64,000 nucleotides of DNA from an uncultured Clostridia bacterium. GTDB lineage: Bacteria > Bacillota > Clostridia > TANB77 > CAG-465. How positions within the stretch are numbered: position 1 is the first letter of the stretch; each line of letters starts with the position of its first letter. Position numbers and translations under genes: made by a program. The stretch covers positions 1 through 64,000 of the forward strand of contig CAKPAG010000007.1 in assembly GCA_934132895.1 (NCBI GenBank), in the 5' to 3' direction. Below are positions 9,567 to 17,659 of this stretch, one piece after another. A model generated the notes under the pieces. That model worked only from the letters and a program-made list of their open reading frames with translations. It was not told the DNA's origin and made no database searches.

Positions 9567-10748
9567 ATGAAAAAGGGAATAACATTTTTAATAATTTTTT
9601 TAGTCGTTTTGGTAACATTTTTGATTTTATTAAATGTACCAAGCGTTAAAACGCAATTTGCTAAATTTTATGATAGTTTATTTGTTGAAGAGATTGAAGA
9701 ATATAACGAAAATTTCGTTATAAACGAATTAGGGATTTCAAATAATACTTACTTTTATTCAAAATTAAGTGATGAAAACAAAAAAATATATACATCAATA
9801 GCAAATGGCATAAAAAACTTAAAAACTAGTTTTGTATTACAAGATTATACTATAATAGATAATGATACAACTATGAAAGATGTTGAAAAGAGTATGGAGG
9901 CGTTTTTCTTAGATCACCCAGAAGTCTTTTATGTAGAAAACGAATACACAGTTTCAACAAAACATACATTATTTAACGATTACACAGAACTTGCTTTAAA
10001 GTATACTGTATCTGGTCATAATGATTTAGAAAATAAAATAGCAGAAATAAAAAATGAGATGAATACATATTTAGATGGAGTAAAAGATAAAAGTGGTGTA
10101 GATGCTGAAATTGAACTTCATGATACTTTAGGAAAAGATTTAACATATTATGAATATAGCGATTTAAATAGTGTACCACAAGAATGCCACACTATTTATG
10201 GAGCGCTAGTAAAAAAAGAAGCAGTTTGTGACGGCTTTGCTAAAGCTTTACAAGTTTTGTTAGATAGAAAAAATATACAAAACATAATAGTACTTGGAAG
10301 TCTTGAAAAGGAATCTCACGCTTGGAATTTGGTGAATTTAGATGATGGTTGGTACCATGTAGATTTAACTTCAAATAAATCTATAAAAGAAATAGATAAG
10401 TCAATAGTATTACACACTTATTTAAATGTAACAACTTCACAAATTGAAAAAACACATGTTATAGATAATAAAGAAGATATACCAGAAGCTAAAGAAACTA
10501 AGTATAATTATTTTGCTTATACCGGTAAAAATATTACTGTAGCAGATAATTTTAATATTAAACTAAAACAGATACTTGATAAAAACACAGATAGTTTGAT
10601 TGCTGAATTTGGAACACCAAATATATCAAGTGTACCAGAAAAAGTAGTTGATTTCTTAAGTAGAAATAGATATAACGAATATATATCAAATAACAAAATA
10701 GTATATTATTCTTTAATGGATTCATTTGTACTTGTAAAGAATAAATAG
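9567..10748 (+). CDS. Membrane-anchored transglutaminase-like protein
   Basis: 393 residues. One N-terminal membrane segment or uncleaved signal (residues ~5-24) would place the rest outside the cell. A transglutaminase/protease-like fold is indicated by the Cys-His-Asp triad at AVCDGFA (~residue 218), HAWNLV and WYHVDLT, in the right order and spacing. Such proteins act as cysteine peptidases or crosslinkers at the cell surface; the substrate is unknown. It starts at an ATG with AAGGAGAG, after the rpoC terminator, and has its own terminator. It occupies the place where many Bacillota carry an L7Ae-like gene between rpoC and rpsL. Confidence 0.75.
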   Translation: MKKGITFLIIFLVVLVTFLILLNVPSVKTQFAKFYDSLFVEEIEEYNENFVINELGISNNTYFYSKLSDENKKIYTSIANGIKNLKTSFVLQDYTIIDNDTTMKDVEKSMEAFFLDHPEVFYVENEYTVSTKHTLFNDYTELALKYTVSGHNDLENKIAEIKNEMNTYLDGVKDKSGVDAEIELHDTLGKDLTYYEYSDLNSVPQECHTIYGALVKKEAVCDGFAKALQVLLDRKNIQNIIVLGSLEKESHAWNLVNLDDGWYHVDLTSNKSIKEIDKSIVLHTYLNVTTSQIEKTHVIDNKEDIPEAKETKYNYFAYTGKNITVADNFNIKLKQILDKNTDSLIAEFGTPNISSVPEKVVDFLSRNRYNEYISNNKIVYYSLMDSFVLVKNK

Positions 10749-10763
10749 TTATAAAAAAAGAGG

Positions 10764-10793
10764 AACCGAAGATAGAATGAACTATCTTCGGTT
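10764..10793. terminator. Bidirectional terminator
   Basis: A perfect 12-bp stem (AACCGAAGATAG / CTATCTTCGGTT) with a 6-nt loop has T4 on the + side and an A run (10753-10759) on the other. It can end both the transglutaminase-like gene and the converging XRE gene. Confidence 0.85.
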
Positions 10794-10815
10794 TTCGTAA
10801 AAAGATATATGAAAA

Positions 10816-11130
10816 TTAATATTTTGATATTAAATACTTTACGTATTTGGAAACAGCTTCTTTATCTTCTAAATTTAATTTTTGAACTTCTTTTGCAAGA
10901 TCTTCGTCTTTAGTGATAATTAAGCTACCTAAAATATCATTAGGCATAACTTGTAATATATTGCATATTTGAATTAAATTAGAAAGTGTGCAAGCGTTTT
11001 CGCCTCTTTCTATTCTACCATAATGATTAGGTGCAATATCCAATTCTTTAGCCATATATTCTTGCGTAAAATGTTTTGCCTCTCTATTTTCTTTTATTCT
11101 TTTTCCGGTATAAATTTTAAAATCTTCCAT
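10816..11130 (-). CDS. XRE-family transcriptional regulator
   Basis: 104 residues. The N-terminal helix-turn-helix (residues ~10-65) reads GKRIKENREAKHFTQEYMAKELDIAP, then GRIERGEN, the standard Cro/CI-type pattern. A short helical tail (DLAKEVQKLNLEDKEAV) probably dimerises. The ATG at 11130 is preferred over one 24 nt upstream because AGGTGG lies 11 nt before it. Its own promoter reads away from the rpsL promoter. Its target is unknown; autoregulation is usual in this family. Confidence 0.8.
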   Translation of the reverse strand: MEDFKIYTGKRIKENREAKHFTQEYMAKELDIAPNHYGRIERGENACTLSNLIQICNILQVMPNDILGSLIITKDEDLAKEVQKLNLEDKEAVSKYVKYLISKY

Positions 11131-11158
11131 TAATGACCACCACCTGAGATACAACTAA

Positions 11159-11187
11159 ATTATATCATTTGGTCTATTCAAAAGTAA
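11159..11187 (-). promoter_or_regulatory. Promoter of the XRE gene
   Basis: On the minus strand: TTACTT (11182-11187), 17-nt spacer, TATAAT (11159-11164) with an extended TGa. It is 29 nt from the start codon. The stretch 11190-11340 between this and the rpsL promoter holds AT-rich DNA without other clear signals. Confidence 0.6.
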
Positions 11188-11345
11188 CAGCTTCAAATAT
11201 CTCAAATATAGCTTAATAAAACATAATATGTTGCATATATGATATAATTTAGATTATTATGTGTTGTGTAAATAAAAACTATACTATTTAGTAAAAACAA
11301 TTAACGAAAAATGTAAATTATATATACAAAAAATATAGAAAAATA

Positions 11346-11374
11346 TTGACTTTTAAGCTAAATTTATGTATAAT
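11346..11374 (+). promoter_or_regulatory. str operon promoter
   Basis: TTGACT (11346-11351), 17-nt spacer, consensus TATAAT (11369-11374). A small hairpin, TACCT-TTTT-AGGTA (11382-11395), sits at the expected start of the transcript. Confidence 0.85.
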
Positions 11375-11424
11375 ATAAGAGTACCTTTTTAGGTATGGTT
11401 AAAAAAGAAAGGGGTGAGCTTGAA

Positions 11425-11841
11425 GTGCCTACATTTAGCCAATTAGTTAGAAAAGGTAGAGAAGATAAAGTTACAAAATCTAAATCACCAGCTTTACAAA
11501 GAGGATATAACTCTAGAAAAAAGAAAGCTACTAATCAATCTTCTCCACAAAAAAGAGGAGTTTGTACAGTTGTTAAAACTCAAACACCTAAAAAACCAAA
11601 CTCTGCTCTAAGAAAAGTTGCCAGAGTAAAATTATCTAACACAATGGAAGTAACAGCATATATTCCAGGAATTGGTCACAACCTACAAGAACATAGTGTT
11701 GTATTAATTCGTGGAGGAAGAGTAAAAGATCTTCCAGGTGTACGTTACCACATTGTAAGAGGCGTACTTGATACAGCTGGTGTTGCTGATCGTATGCAAG
11801 CAAAATCAAAATACGGTGCAAAAAGAGCAAAGAAAAAATAA
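11425..11841 (+). CDS. rpsL: 30S ribosomal protein S12
   Basis: 138 residues from a GTG start (PTFSQLVRKGRE follows). The upstream in-frame ATG is rejected because family members begin at this point and AGGGGTGA is 6 nt before the GTG. The decoding-centre motif TPKKPNSALRKVARVKL and the later loop PGVRYHIVRG are intact, with the streptomycin-relevant lysines in wild-type form. First gene of the str operon. Confidence 0.98.
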   Translation: MPTFSQLVRKGREDKVTKSKSPALQRGYNSRKKKATNQSSPQKRGVCTVVKTQTPKKPNSALRKVARVKLSNTMEVTAYIPGIGHNLQEHSVVLIRGGRVKDLPGVRYHIVRGVLDTAGVADRMQAKSKYGAKRAKKK

Positions 11842-11960
11842 TTTTTAGGTTAGGCGCTTGAAGTTTATTATAGATTTACAAGCCCTTACAAAAATGAAAA
11901 GTTTTTGAGTACCTTACGAACTTATTTAAGTTCAAAATCAAAATTAAGGAGGGAAGAAAA
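11842..11960 (+). promoter_or_regulatory. rpsL-rpsG spacer, possible S7 control site
   Basis: A 119-nt spacer, long for this operon. It holds GAACTT-ATTT-AAGTTC (11918-11933), a perfect 6-bp hairpin just before the rpsG ribosome site. In E. coli the matching spacer binds S7 for feedback control; whether this one does is inference only. Confidence 0.3.
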
Positions 11961-12431
11961 GTGGCAAGAAAAGGACATATTGCAAAAAGAGAAGTTATGC
12001 CAGATCCATTATATAACTCTAAAGTTGTAACAAAACTTATAAACAAAGTTATGTGGGATGGTAAAAAAGTAACTGCTCAAAAAATTGTTTATGGAGCTTT
12101 CAATATAGTTGCTGAAAAAACTGGAAGAGAAGCTTTAGATGCATTCCAACAAGCACTTGAAAATGTTACACCAGCTCTAGAAGTAAAAGCTAGACGTGTT
12201 GGTGGTGCTACATACCAAGTTCCAATGGAAATTAGAGCAGATAGAAAACAATCACTTGCTATTAGATGGTTAGTTGAATATGCTAGAAAAAGAAATGAAC
12301 ATAGCATGGAAGAAAAACTTGCAGGTGAAATAATGGATGCAATTAATGGTCAAGGTGGAGCTTTCAAAAAGAAAGAAGACACTCATAAAATGGCTGAAGC
12401 AAACAGAGCGTTTGCACATTATAGATGGTAA
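11961..12431 (+). CDS. rpsG: 30S ribosomal protein S7
   Basis: 156 residues, usual length, GTG start with AAGGAGGGA. Recognised by the start ARKGHIAKREVMPDP and by KARRVGGATYQVPMEIRADR, the rRNA-binding beta-hairpin region. Nucleates assembly of the 30S head. Second gene of the str operon, 30 nt before fusA. Confidence 0.98.
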   Translation: MARKGHIAKREVMPDPLYNSKVVTKLINKVMWDGKKVTAQKIVYGAFNIVAEKTGREALDAFQQALENVTPALEVKARRVGGATYQVPMEIRADRKQSLAIRWLVEYARKRNEHSMEEKLAGEIMDAINGQGGAFKKKEDTHKMAEANRAFAHYRW

Positions 12432-12461
12432 TAAATATTTAGGAAGGAGGAAAAAAATAAA

Positions 12462-14546
12462 ATGGCAGGAAGAGAATATCCTCTTGAGAGGACTAGAAAT
12501 ATCGGTATCATGGCTCACATAGATGCTGGTAAAACAACTACTACCGAAAGAATACTATTTTATACAGGTAAAACTCATAAAATAGGAGAAGTTCATGACG
12601 GTGGCGCTACAATGGACTGGATGTCTCAAGAACAAGAAAGAGGTATAACAATAACTTCAGCTGCAACTACATGTTTCTGGAAAAATAATAGAATTAACAT
12701 TATTGATACTCCAGGACACGTTGACTTTACAATTGAAGTTGAAAGATCTCTAAGAGTTCTAGACGGATCTGTTACAGTTCTTTGTGCAAAAGGTGGGGTT
12801 CAACCTCAATCTGAAACAGTTTGGAGACAAGCAAATAAATATAATGTACCAAGAATGGTATATGTTAATAAAATGGATATTACAGGTGCTGATTTCTTTA
12901 ATTGTGTAAAACAATTAAGAGAAAGATTACAAGCAAATGCAGTTCCAATTGCTCTTCCAATAGGTAAAGAAGATACATTTAAAGGTATCGTTGATTTACT
13001 TAAAATGAAAGCGTTTGTTCATTATGATGATCTTGGAAAAGATGTTAGAGAAGAAGAAATTCCAGAAGATATGAAAGAACTTGCTGAAAAGTATAGAACT
13101 GATCTTATGGAACATATAGCAGAACAAGATGATGCATTAATGGAAAAATATCTTGGTGGAGAAGAATTAACTATAGAAGAAATGAAAGCTGCTATAAGAA
13201 AATCTACTATTGCAGGTACTATGGTTCCTGTAACTTGTGGAAGTTCATATAAAAACAAAGGTGTTCAAGAATTACTTGATAACATTGTTGATTATATGCC
13301 AGCTCCAACAGATATACCACATATTAAAGGTGTTCTAGAAGATGGAACAGAAGAAGAAAGAATATCTGCAGATGATCAACCATTCGCAGCATTAGCTTTC
13401 AAAATAATGACTGATCCATATGTTGGTAAACTTACTTTCTTTAGAGTTTACTCAGGTACACTAGAAAGTGGTTCATATGTTTTAAATGCAAATAAAGGTA
13501 AAAAAGAAAGAATCGGAAGATTAATTCAAATGCATGCTAATAACAGACAAGATATAGATAAAGTTTATGCTGGAGATATAGCTTGTGCTGTTGGTTTAAA
13601 AGACGTTGTAACTGGAGATACAATTTGTGATGAAAGTGCACCAATAATACTTGAATCAATCGAATTCCCAGAACCAGTTATAGATATATCTATCGAACCA
13701 AAAACTAAAGCAGACCAAGAAAAAATGGCTATTGCTTTACAAAAATTAGCTGAAGAAGATCCATCATTTAAAACATATACAAACCAAGAAACTGGTCAAA
13801 CTATCATCGCTGGTATGGGTGAATTACACTTAGACATTATCGTTGATAGAATGAAAAGAGAATTTAAAGTTGAAGCAAATGTTGGTAAACCACAAGTTGC
13901 TTATAAAGAAACAATTAAAAAACCAGTTAGAGTAGAAGGTAAATTCATAAGACAATCTGGTGGTAGAGGTCAATATGGTCATGTATGGCTTGAAGTTGAA
14001 CCTAATGAAGCTGGAAAAGGTTACGAATTTGAATCTAGAATCGTTGGTGGTGTTGTTCCTAAAGAATACGTTAAACCAACTGATGAAGGTGTTCAAGATG
14101 CAATGAAAGCTGGTATACTTGCTGGATATCCAGTAGTAGACGTTAAAGTTGCTCTTGTTGATGGTTCTTACCACGATGTTGACTCATCTGAAATGGCGTT
14201 CCATGTTGCAGGTTCTATGGCATTTAAAGAAGCTTGTAGACAAGGTGGAGCAGTTCTACTTGAACCAATAATGAAAGTAGATATAACAGTTCCAGAAGAA
14301 TACATGGGAGATGTTATTGGAGATGTTAACTCAAGACGTGGTAGAATGGAAGGTATGGATACAGTACAAGGTACTACAACTATACATTCATTTATTCCAC
14401 TTTCTGAAATGTTTGGATATGCAACAGATTTAAGATCTAAAACACAAGGAAGAGGAGTTTACGCTATGGAACCTTCACACTATGAAGAAGTTCCTAAATC
14501 AGTTCTTGAAACAATAGTTTCTCAAAGAGCTAAAAAAGAAGATTAA
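12462..14546 (+). CDS. fusA: Translation elongation factor G
   Basis: 694 residues. GTPase that drives ribosomal translocation. G1 AHIDAGKTT, switch II DTPGHVDFT and G4 NKMD are all present, followed by domain IV (SGGRGQYGHVWLE) and the C-terminal PLSEMFGYATDLRS. It keeps the AHIDAGKTTT and FYTG signatures of housekeeping EF-G rather than the tetracycline-resistance paralogues. The ribosome site AGGAAGGAGG is strong. Confidence 0.98.
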   Translation: MAGREYPLERTRNIGIMAHIDAGKTTTTERILFYTGKTHKIGEVHDGGATMDWMSQEQERGITITSAATTCFWKNNRINIIDTPGHVDFTIEVERSLRVLDGSVTVLCAKGGVQPQSETVWRQANKYNVPRMVYVNKMDITGADFFNCVKQLRERLQANAVPIALPIGKEDTFKGIVDLLKMKAFVHYDDLGKDVREEEIPEDMKELAEKYRTDLMEHIAEQDDALMEKYLGGEELTIEEMKAAIRKSTIAGTMVPVTCGSSYKNKGVQELLDNIVDYMPAPTDIPHIKGVLEDGTEEERISADDQPFAALAFKIMTDPYVGKLTFFRVYSGTLESGSYVLNANKGKKERIGRLIQMHANNRQDIDKVYAGDIACAVGLKDVVTGDTICDESAPIILESIEFPEPVIDISIEPKTKADQEKMAIALQKLAEEDPSFKTYTNQETGQTIIAGMGELHLDIIVDRMKREFKVEANVGKPQVAYKETIKKPVRVEGKFIRQSGGRGQYGHVWLEVEPNEAGKGYEFESRIVGGVVPKEYVKPTDEGVQDAMKAGILAGYPVVDVKVALVDGSYHDVDSSEMAFHVAGSMAFKEACRQGGAVLLEPIMKVDITVPEEYMGDVIGDVNSRRGRMEGMDTVQGTTTIHSFIPLSEMFGYATDLRSKTQGRGVYAMEPSHYEEVPKSVLETIVSQRAKKED

Positions 14547-14663
14547 TATTTACAAAAAATGTAAATTTAAGGTAAATATATTGCAAAACTTTATGTTTTG
14601 TAGTAAAATATATTACAAATAATGCTTTAAAAGCATTTAGATGATTAAAGGGAGGAAATAAAA
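14547..14663 (+). promoter_or_regulatory. fusA-tuf spacer with possible internal promoter
   Basis: Three small inverted repeats follow each other: ATTTACA/TGTAAAT, CAAAAC/GTTTTG and ATGCTTT/AAAGCAT. TTGCAA (14581-14586), 17 nt, TAAAAT (14604-14609) could be an internal promoter giving extra tuf mRNA, as is known for some Bacillota. The match is moderate. Confidence 0.4.
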
Positions 14664-15866
14664 ATGGCAAAAGCTAAGTTTGAAAGAAACAAACCACACG
14701 CTAATATTGGTACTATTGGTCACGTTGACCATGGTAAAACAACTTTAACAGCTGCAATAACTAAATACTGTAGCTTAACTGGTGGAGCAGAATTCAAAGC
14801 ATACGATCAAATCGATGGTGCTCCAGAAGAAAGACAAAGAGGTATCACTATCTCTACTGCTCACGTTGAATATGAAACAGCTAACAGACACTATGCTCAC
14901 GTTGACTGCCCAGGACATGCTGACTATGTTAAAAACATGATCACAGGTGCTGCACAAATGGATGGAGCTATCCTTGTTGTTTCTGCTGCTGATGGTCCAA
15001 TGCCACAAACAAGAGAACACATTCTTCTTGCTAGCCAAGTTGGTGTTAAATACATTGTTGTATTTATGAACAAATGTGACATGGTTGACGATCCAGAATT
15101 ATTAGAATTAGTAGAAATGGATATAAGAGATCTATTAAACAAATATGATTTCCCTGGAGATACAACTCCAATTATCAAAGGTTCTGCACTTAAAGTATTA
15201 GAATCAACTTCAACAGATCCTAATGCTCCAGAATATGCTTGTATCAAAGAATTATTAGATACAATCGATTCATATATCCCAACTCCAGAAAGAGATACAG
15301 ATAAACCTTTCTTAATGCCAGTTGAAGATGTATTCACTATCACAGGTAGAGGTACAGTTGCAACAGGAAGAATTGAAAGAGGAACTCTAAAAGTTGGTGA
15401 AGAAGTTGAAATCGTTGGTCTTTCTGACGAAAAGAAGAAAACAGTAGTAACTGGTATCGAAATGTTCAGAAAATCACTAGAATCAGCTGAAGCTGGTGAT
15501 AATGCAGGTCTTCTATTAAGAGGAATTCAAAGAACTGAAATCGAAAGAGGTCAAGTTATCTCTAAACCAGGTTCAATTCACCCACATACTGAATTTGAAG
15601 CTGAAGTATATATCCTAACTAAAGAAGAAGGTGGAAGACATACTCCATTCTTCCAAGGATATAGACCACAATTCTATTTCAGAACTACAGACGTTACAGG
15701 TGTAATCGAATTACCAAAAGAAAAAGAAATGGTAATGCCAGGTGATAACGTAACTATGAAAATAAAACTTATCACTCCAATAGCAATTGAAAAAGGATTA
15801 AAATTCGCTATTCGTGAAGGTGGTAGAACAGTAGGAGCAGGTTCTGTTTCTAACATAATTGAATAA
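14664..15866 (+). CDS. tuf: Translation elongation factor Tu
   Basis: 400 residues. Delivers aminoacyl-tRNA to the ribosome. GHVDHGKTTL (P-loop), DCPGHADYV (switch II) and NKCDMVDD (guanine specificity) are intact. RGITI and the domain-II/III boundary FTITGRGTVATGRIERG are standard. It is richer in C-ending codons than its neighbours, as expected of a very highly expressed gene. Last gene of the str operon, ribosome site GGGAGG. Confidence 0.99.
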   Translation: MAKAKFERNKPHANIGTIGHVDHGKTTLTAAITKYCSLTGGAEFKAYDQIDGAPEERQRGITISTAHVEYETANRHYAHVDCPGHADYVKNMITGAAQMDGAILVVSAADGPMPQTREHILLASQVGVKYIVVFMNKCDMVDDPELLELVEMDIRDLLNKYDFPGDTTPIIKGSALKVLESTSTDPNAPEYACIKELLDTIDSYIPTPERDTDKPFLMPVEDVFTITGRGTVATGRIERGTLKVGEEVEIVGLSDEKKKTVVTGIEMFRKSLESAEAGDNAGLLLRGIQRTEIERGQVISKPGSIHPHTEFEAEVYILTKEEGGRHTPFFQGYRPQFYFRTTDVTGVIELPKEKEMVMPGDNVTMKIKLITPIAIEKGLKFAIREGGRTVGAGSVSNIIE

Positions 15867-15892
15867 TATATACTAACTATATAGTATATTCT

Positions 15893-15927
15893 AAACAGGT
15901 GTTAATTAAATTAGCACCTGTTTTTTA
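15893..15927 (+). terminator. tuf terminator
   Basis: AAACAGGTG (15893-15901) pairs with CACCTGTTT (15914-15922) and ends in a T6 run. It belongs to a segment that is repeated behind the next gene. Confidence 0.85.
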
Positions 15928-15976
15928 AAACTAAATTATGTAACTTTGTTATAACGAAAATACTGTTAAAATATTG
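15893..15976 (+). repeat. Terminator-promoter repeat, copy A
   Basis: An ~84-nt segment comprising the tuf terminator, a shared block AATTATGTAACTTTGTTATA and a final AAAATATTG that carries the -35 of the next promoter. A diverged copy with the same order lies at 16526-16610. Confidence 0.7.
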
Positions 15977-16002
15977 TAAGCAAAAATTAGTTATAGTATA
16001 AT
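15974..16002 (+). promoter_or_regulatory. Promoter of TM2 gene
   Basis: TTGTAA (15974-15979), 17-nt spacer, consensus TATAAT (15997-16002), 48 nt before the start codon. Confidence 0.7.
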
Positions 16003-16050
16003 AGTAGTATAAAAAGTATATCATTTAACATAAGTTTAGGAGGAGTTAAA

Positions 16051-16527
16051 ATGAGTAAAATTATAAGTATTAAGAATGATGTTATAAAAATTGGAACTGA
16101 TGATGGTGGCATAAAAGAAGTTAGAAAAGAAGATATAAGCTTTGAACCTAAAATTGGGGATATAGTTGAAGTATTTGAAGATGAAACTAGTTGTATAGTA
16201 ACAAAGAAAGAAGAAGAGAAAAAAATAGATAATTTAAATCAATCTTCAGGAATTAACATTAATATAAATAATTCAAATAGTAATGTATCAACCCAAGACA
16301 AAAATTCGAAGACAAATGGTAAAAAAGTTGTAAACAAAGTAGTTTATTTATTATTAGCATTCTTCTTGGGAGGAATTGGTGGTCATAAGTTTTACTCTGG
16401 AAAAATAGGAGAGGGGGTAGTGTATTTATTATTCTGTTGGACATACATACCAGTTATCGTTGCATTTATTGAGTTTATAATAGCAGCATGTCAAAAAGCA
16501 GATGAAAACGGAAATATATTAGTGTAA
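16051..16527 (+). CDS. TM2-domain membrane protein
   Basis: 158 residues. Residues 1-60 look like a small beta-rich domain (SIKNDVIKIGTDDGGIKEV...) with no known match. An Asn/Ser-rich linker follows, then a C-terminal TM2 domain: two membrane helices around GGIGGHKFYSGKIGEG, the family's signature turn. TM2 proteins are widespread and mostly uncharacterised. The ribosome site AGGAGGAG is strong. It is its own unit, between two copies of the same terminator-promoter segment. Confidence 0.75.
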   Translation: MSKIISIKNDVIKIGTDDGGIKEVRKEDISFEPKIGDIVEVFEDETSCIVTKKEEEKKIDNLNQSSGINININNSNSNVSTQDKNSKTNGKKVVNKVVYLLLAFFLGGIGGHKFYSGKIGEGVVYLLFCWTYIPVIVAFIEFIIAACQKADENGNILV

Positions 16528-16559
16528 ACAGGTGTTAATCAAAATATCACCTGTTTTTT
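16526..16559 (+). terminator. Terminator of TM2 gene
   Basis: ACAGGTG (16528-16534) pairs with CACCTGT (16548-16554) and ends in T6. The left arm overlaps the stop codon. Confidence 0.85.
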
Positions 16560-16610
16560 AAAGCAAAAATTATGTAACTTTGTTATAATGTTATTATCTT
16601 TAAAATATTG
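16526..16610 (+). repeat. Terminator-promoter repeat, copy B
   Basis: Copy of the segment at 15893-15976. The hairpin arms, the T run, the block AATTATGTAACTTTGTTATA and the closing AAAATATTG are shared; the loop and the middle part differ. Confidence 0.7.
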
Positions 16611-16636
16611 ATATATTTTTTGCACAATTATATAAT
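16608..16636 (+). promoter_or_regulatory. Promoter of pilin-like gene
   Basis: TTGATA (16608-16613), 17-nt spacer, consensus TATAAT (16631-16636), only ~18 nt before the start. Its -35 lies at the end of repeat copy B. Confidence 0.6.
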
Positions 16637-16654
16637 TGTTGTGTAGGTGATATA

Positions 16655-17599
16655 ATGAAAATTGAAAACAAAATCAAAACTGGAATTTCCTTAATTGTTC
16701 TAATTATTTCTATTGTAATTATAGTAATTTTATCTGTGGCAGCTCTTTTAACTATAAGTAAAACAGATATAATTCCAAATGCTAAAAAAGCATCCACATC
16801 ATATTCTAAAGAATCAATCAAGGAAAAAATAATCGTAGATCTTTTGACAAAAGGAATAGAAAAAAATAGAAATCTAAGTTATGATGAAATTAAAGAGGCC
16901 TTGCAAGAGTATGGAGAATTAACATACGAAGATGGTAACGAAAAAATTATACGAGGGGTATTTGTTAAAGAAATTAATTCTGAAATATTACTTTCAGATT
17001 TAGATAATAAATATTCATTGCCATATATTGAAGATTTTGAATATAACTTTGATATTACTTTAGCAGCAACACAAGCTCAAAAAGAAGAGGCTAAAGTGGA
17101 TGATTTGACAAGTGAATATAGTATTTTAAATGTAGGTTATACTAGAACTGGAACTGATGTTGCCTGGTTTACAGACAGTGTAACATTAAAGGATTTAAAA
17201 TTAACATATTATAATATTGATGTAGAAAAGAAAAAAAGTAGCATTAATTACAGAAAAGTAATACAATCAGGAAATTTAAAAATAGAATTAGATGGAAACA
17301 TAAAAGAATGGAAAGAAGAAAATTTAAAATGGAATAAAGTGATATCAAAAGAAGTAATAATAAAAAATACTGGGACTTTATATTCAAAGTTTACGCTTTG
17401 CATTAATGGTGAAAATAATAATATAAATAATAATGTACAAAAGTATTTAAAAATCAGGATTAAAGATAAAAATGGAACTGTTATTAAGGAATATACTCCA
17501 AAAGAAGCTTTTAGTGGACAAGCACTAATAAGCGGAGAACTAGAAAAAGGAGAAGAACAGAAATATATTTTAGAATTTGAGATGCATTATGATATATAA
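16655..17599 (+). CDS. Pilin-like exported protein
   Basis: 314 residues. The N-terminus is short and basic, then KTGISLIVLIISIVIIVILS, the pattern of a type IV pilin/pseudopilin leader with cleavage after Gly. The usual Glu at mature position 5 is absent. The C-terminal part (SVTLKDLKLTYYNIDVE; later VIIKNTGTLYSKFTL) resembles the beta-sandwich of TasA/camelysin-type matrix proteins, but only in pattern. Surface or fibre protein is therefore an inference. The start has AGGTGAT 5 nt upstream. It has its own promoter and converges on the flotillin gene. Confidence 0.55.
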   Translation: MKIENKIKTGISLIVLIISIVIIVILSVAALLTISKTDIIPNAKKASTSYSKESIKEKIIVDLLTKGIEKNRNLSYDEIKEALQEYGELTYEDGNEKIIRGVFVKEINSEILLSDLDNKYSLPYIEDFEYNFDITLAATQAQKEEAKVDDLTSEYSILNVGYTRTGTDVAWFTDSVTLKDLKLTYYNIDVEKKKSSINYRKVIQSGNLKIELDGNIKEWKEENLKWNKVISKEVIIKNTGTLYSKFTLCINGENNNINNNVQKYLKIRIKDKNGTVIKEYTPKEAFSGQALISGELEKGEEQKYILEFEMHYDI

Positions 17600-17624
17600 T
17601 GAATGTATGTTAAGAAAAAGTATA

Positions 17625-17652
17625 CCCCACACTAGAATTTTCTAGTGTGGGG
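17625..17652 (-). terminator. Terminator of flotillin gene
   Basis: A 13-bp perfect stem (CCCCACACTAGAA / TTCTAGTGTGGGG) is followed on the minus strand by TATAC-T5. It lies between convergent genes; the + side lacks a T run. Confidence 0.75.
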
Positions 17653-17659
17653 GGTAAGT

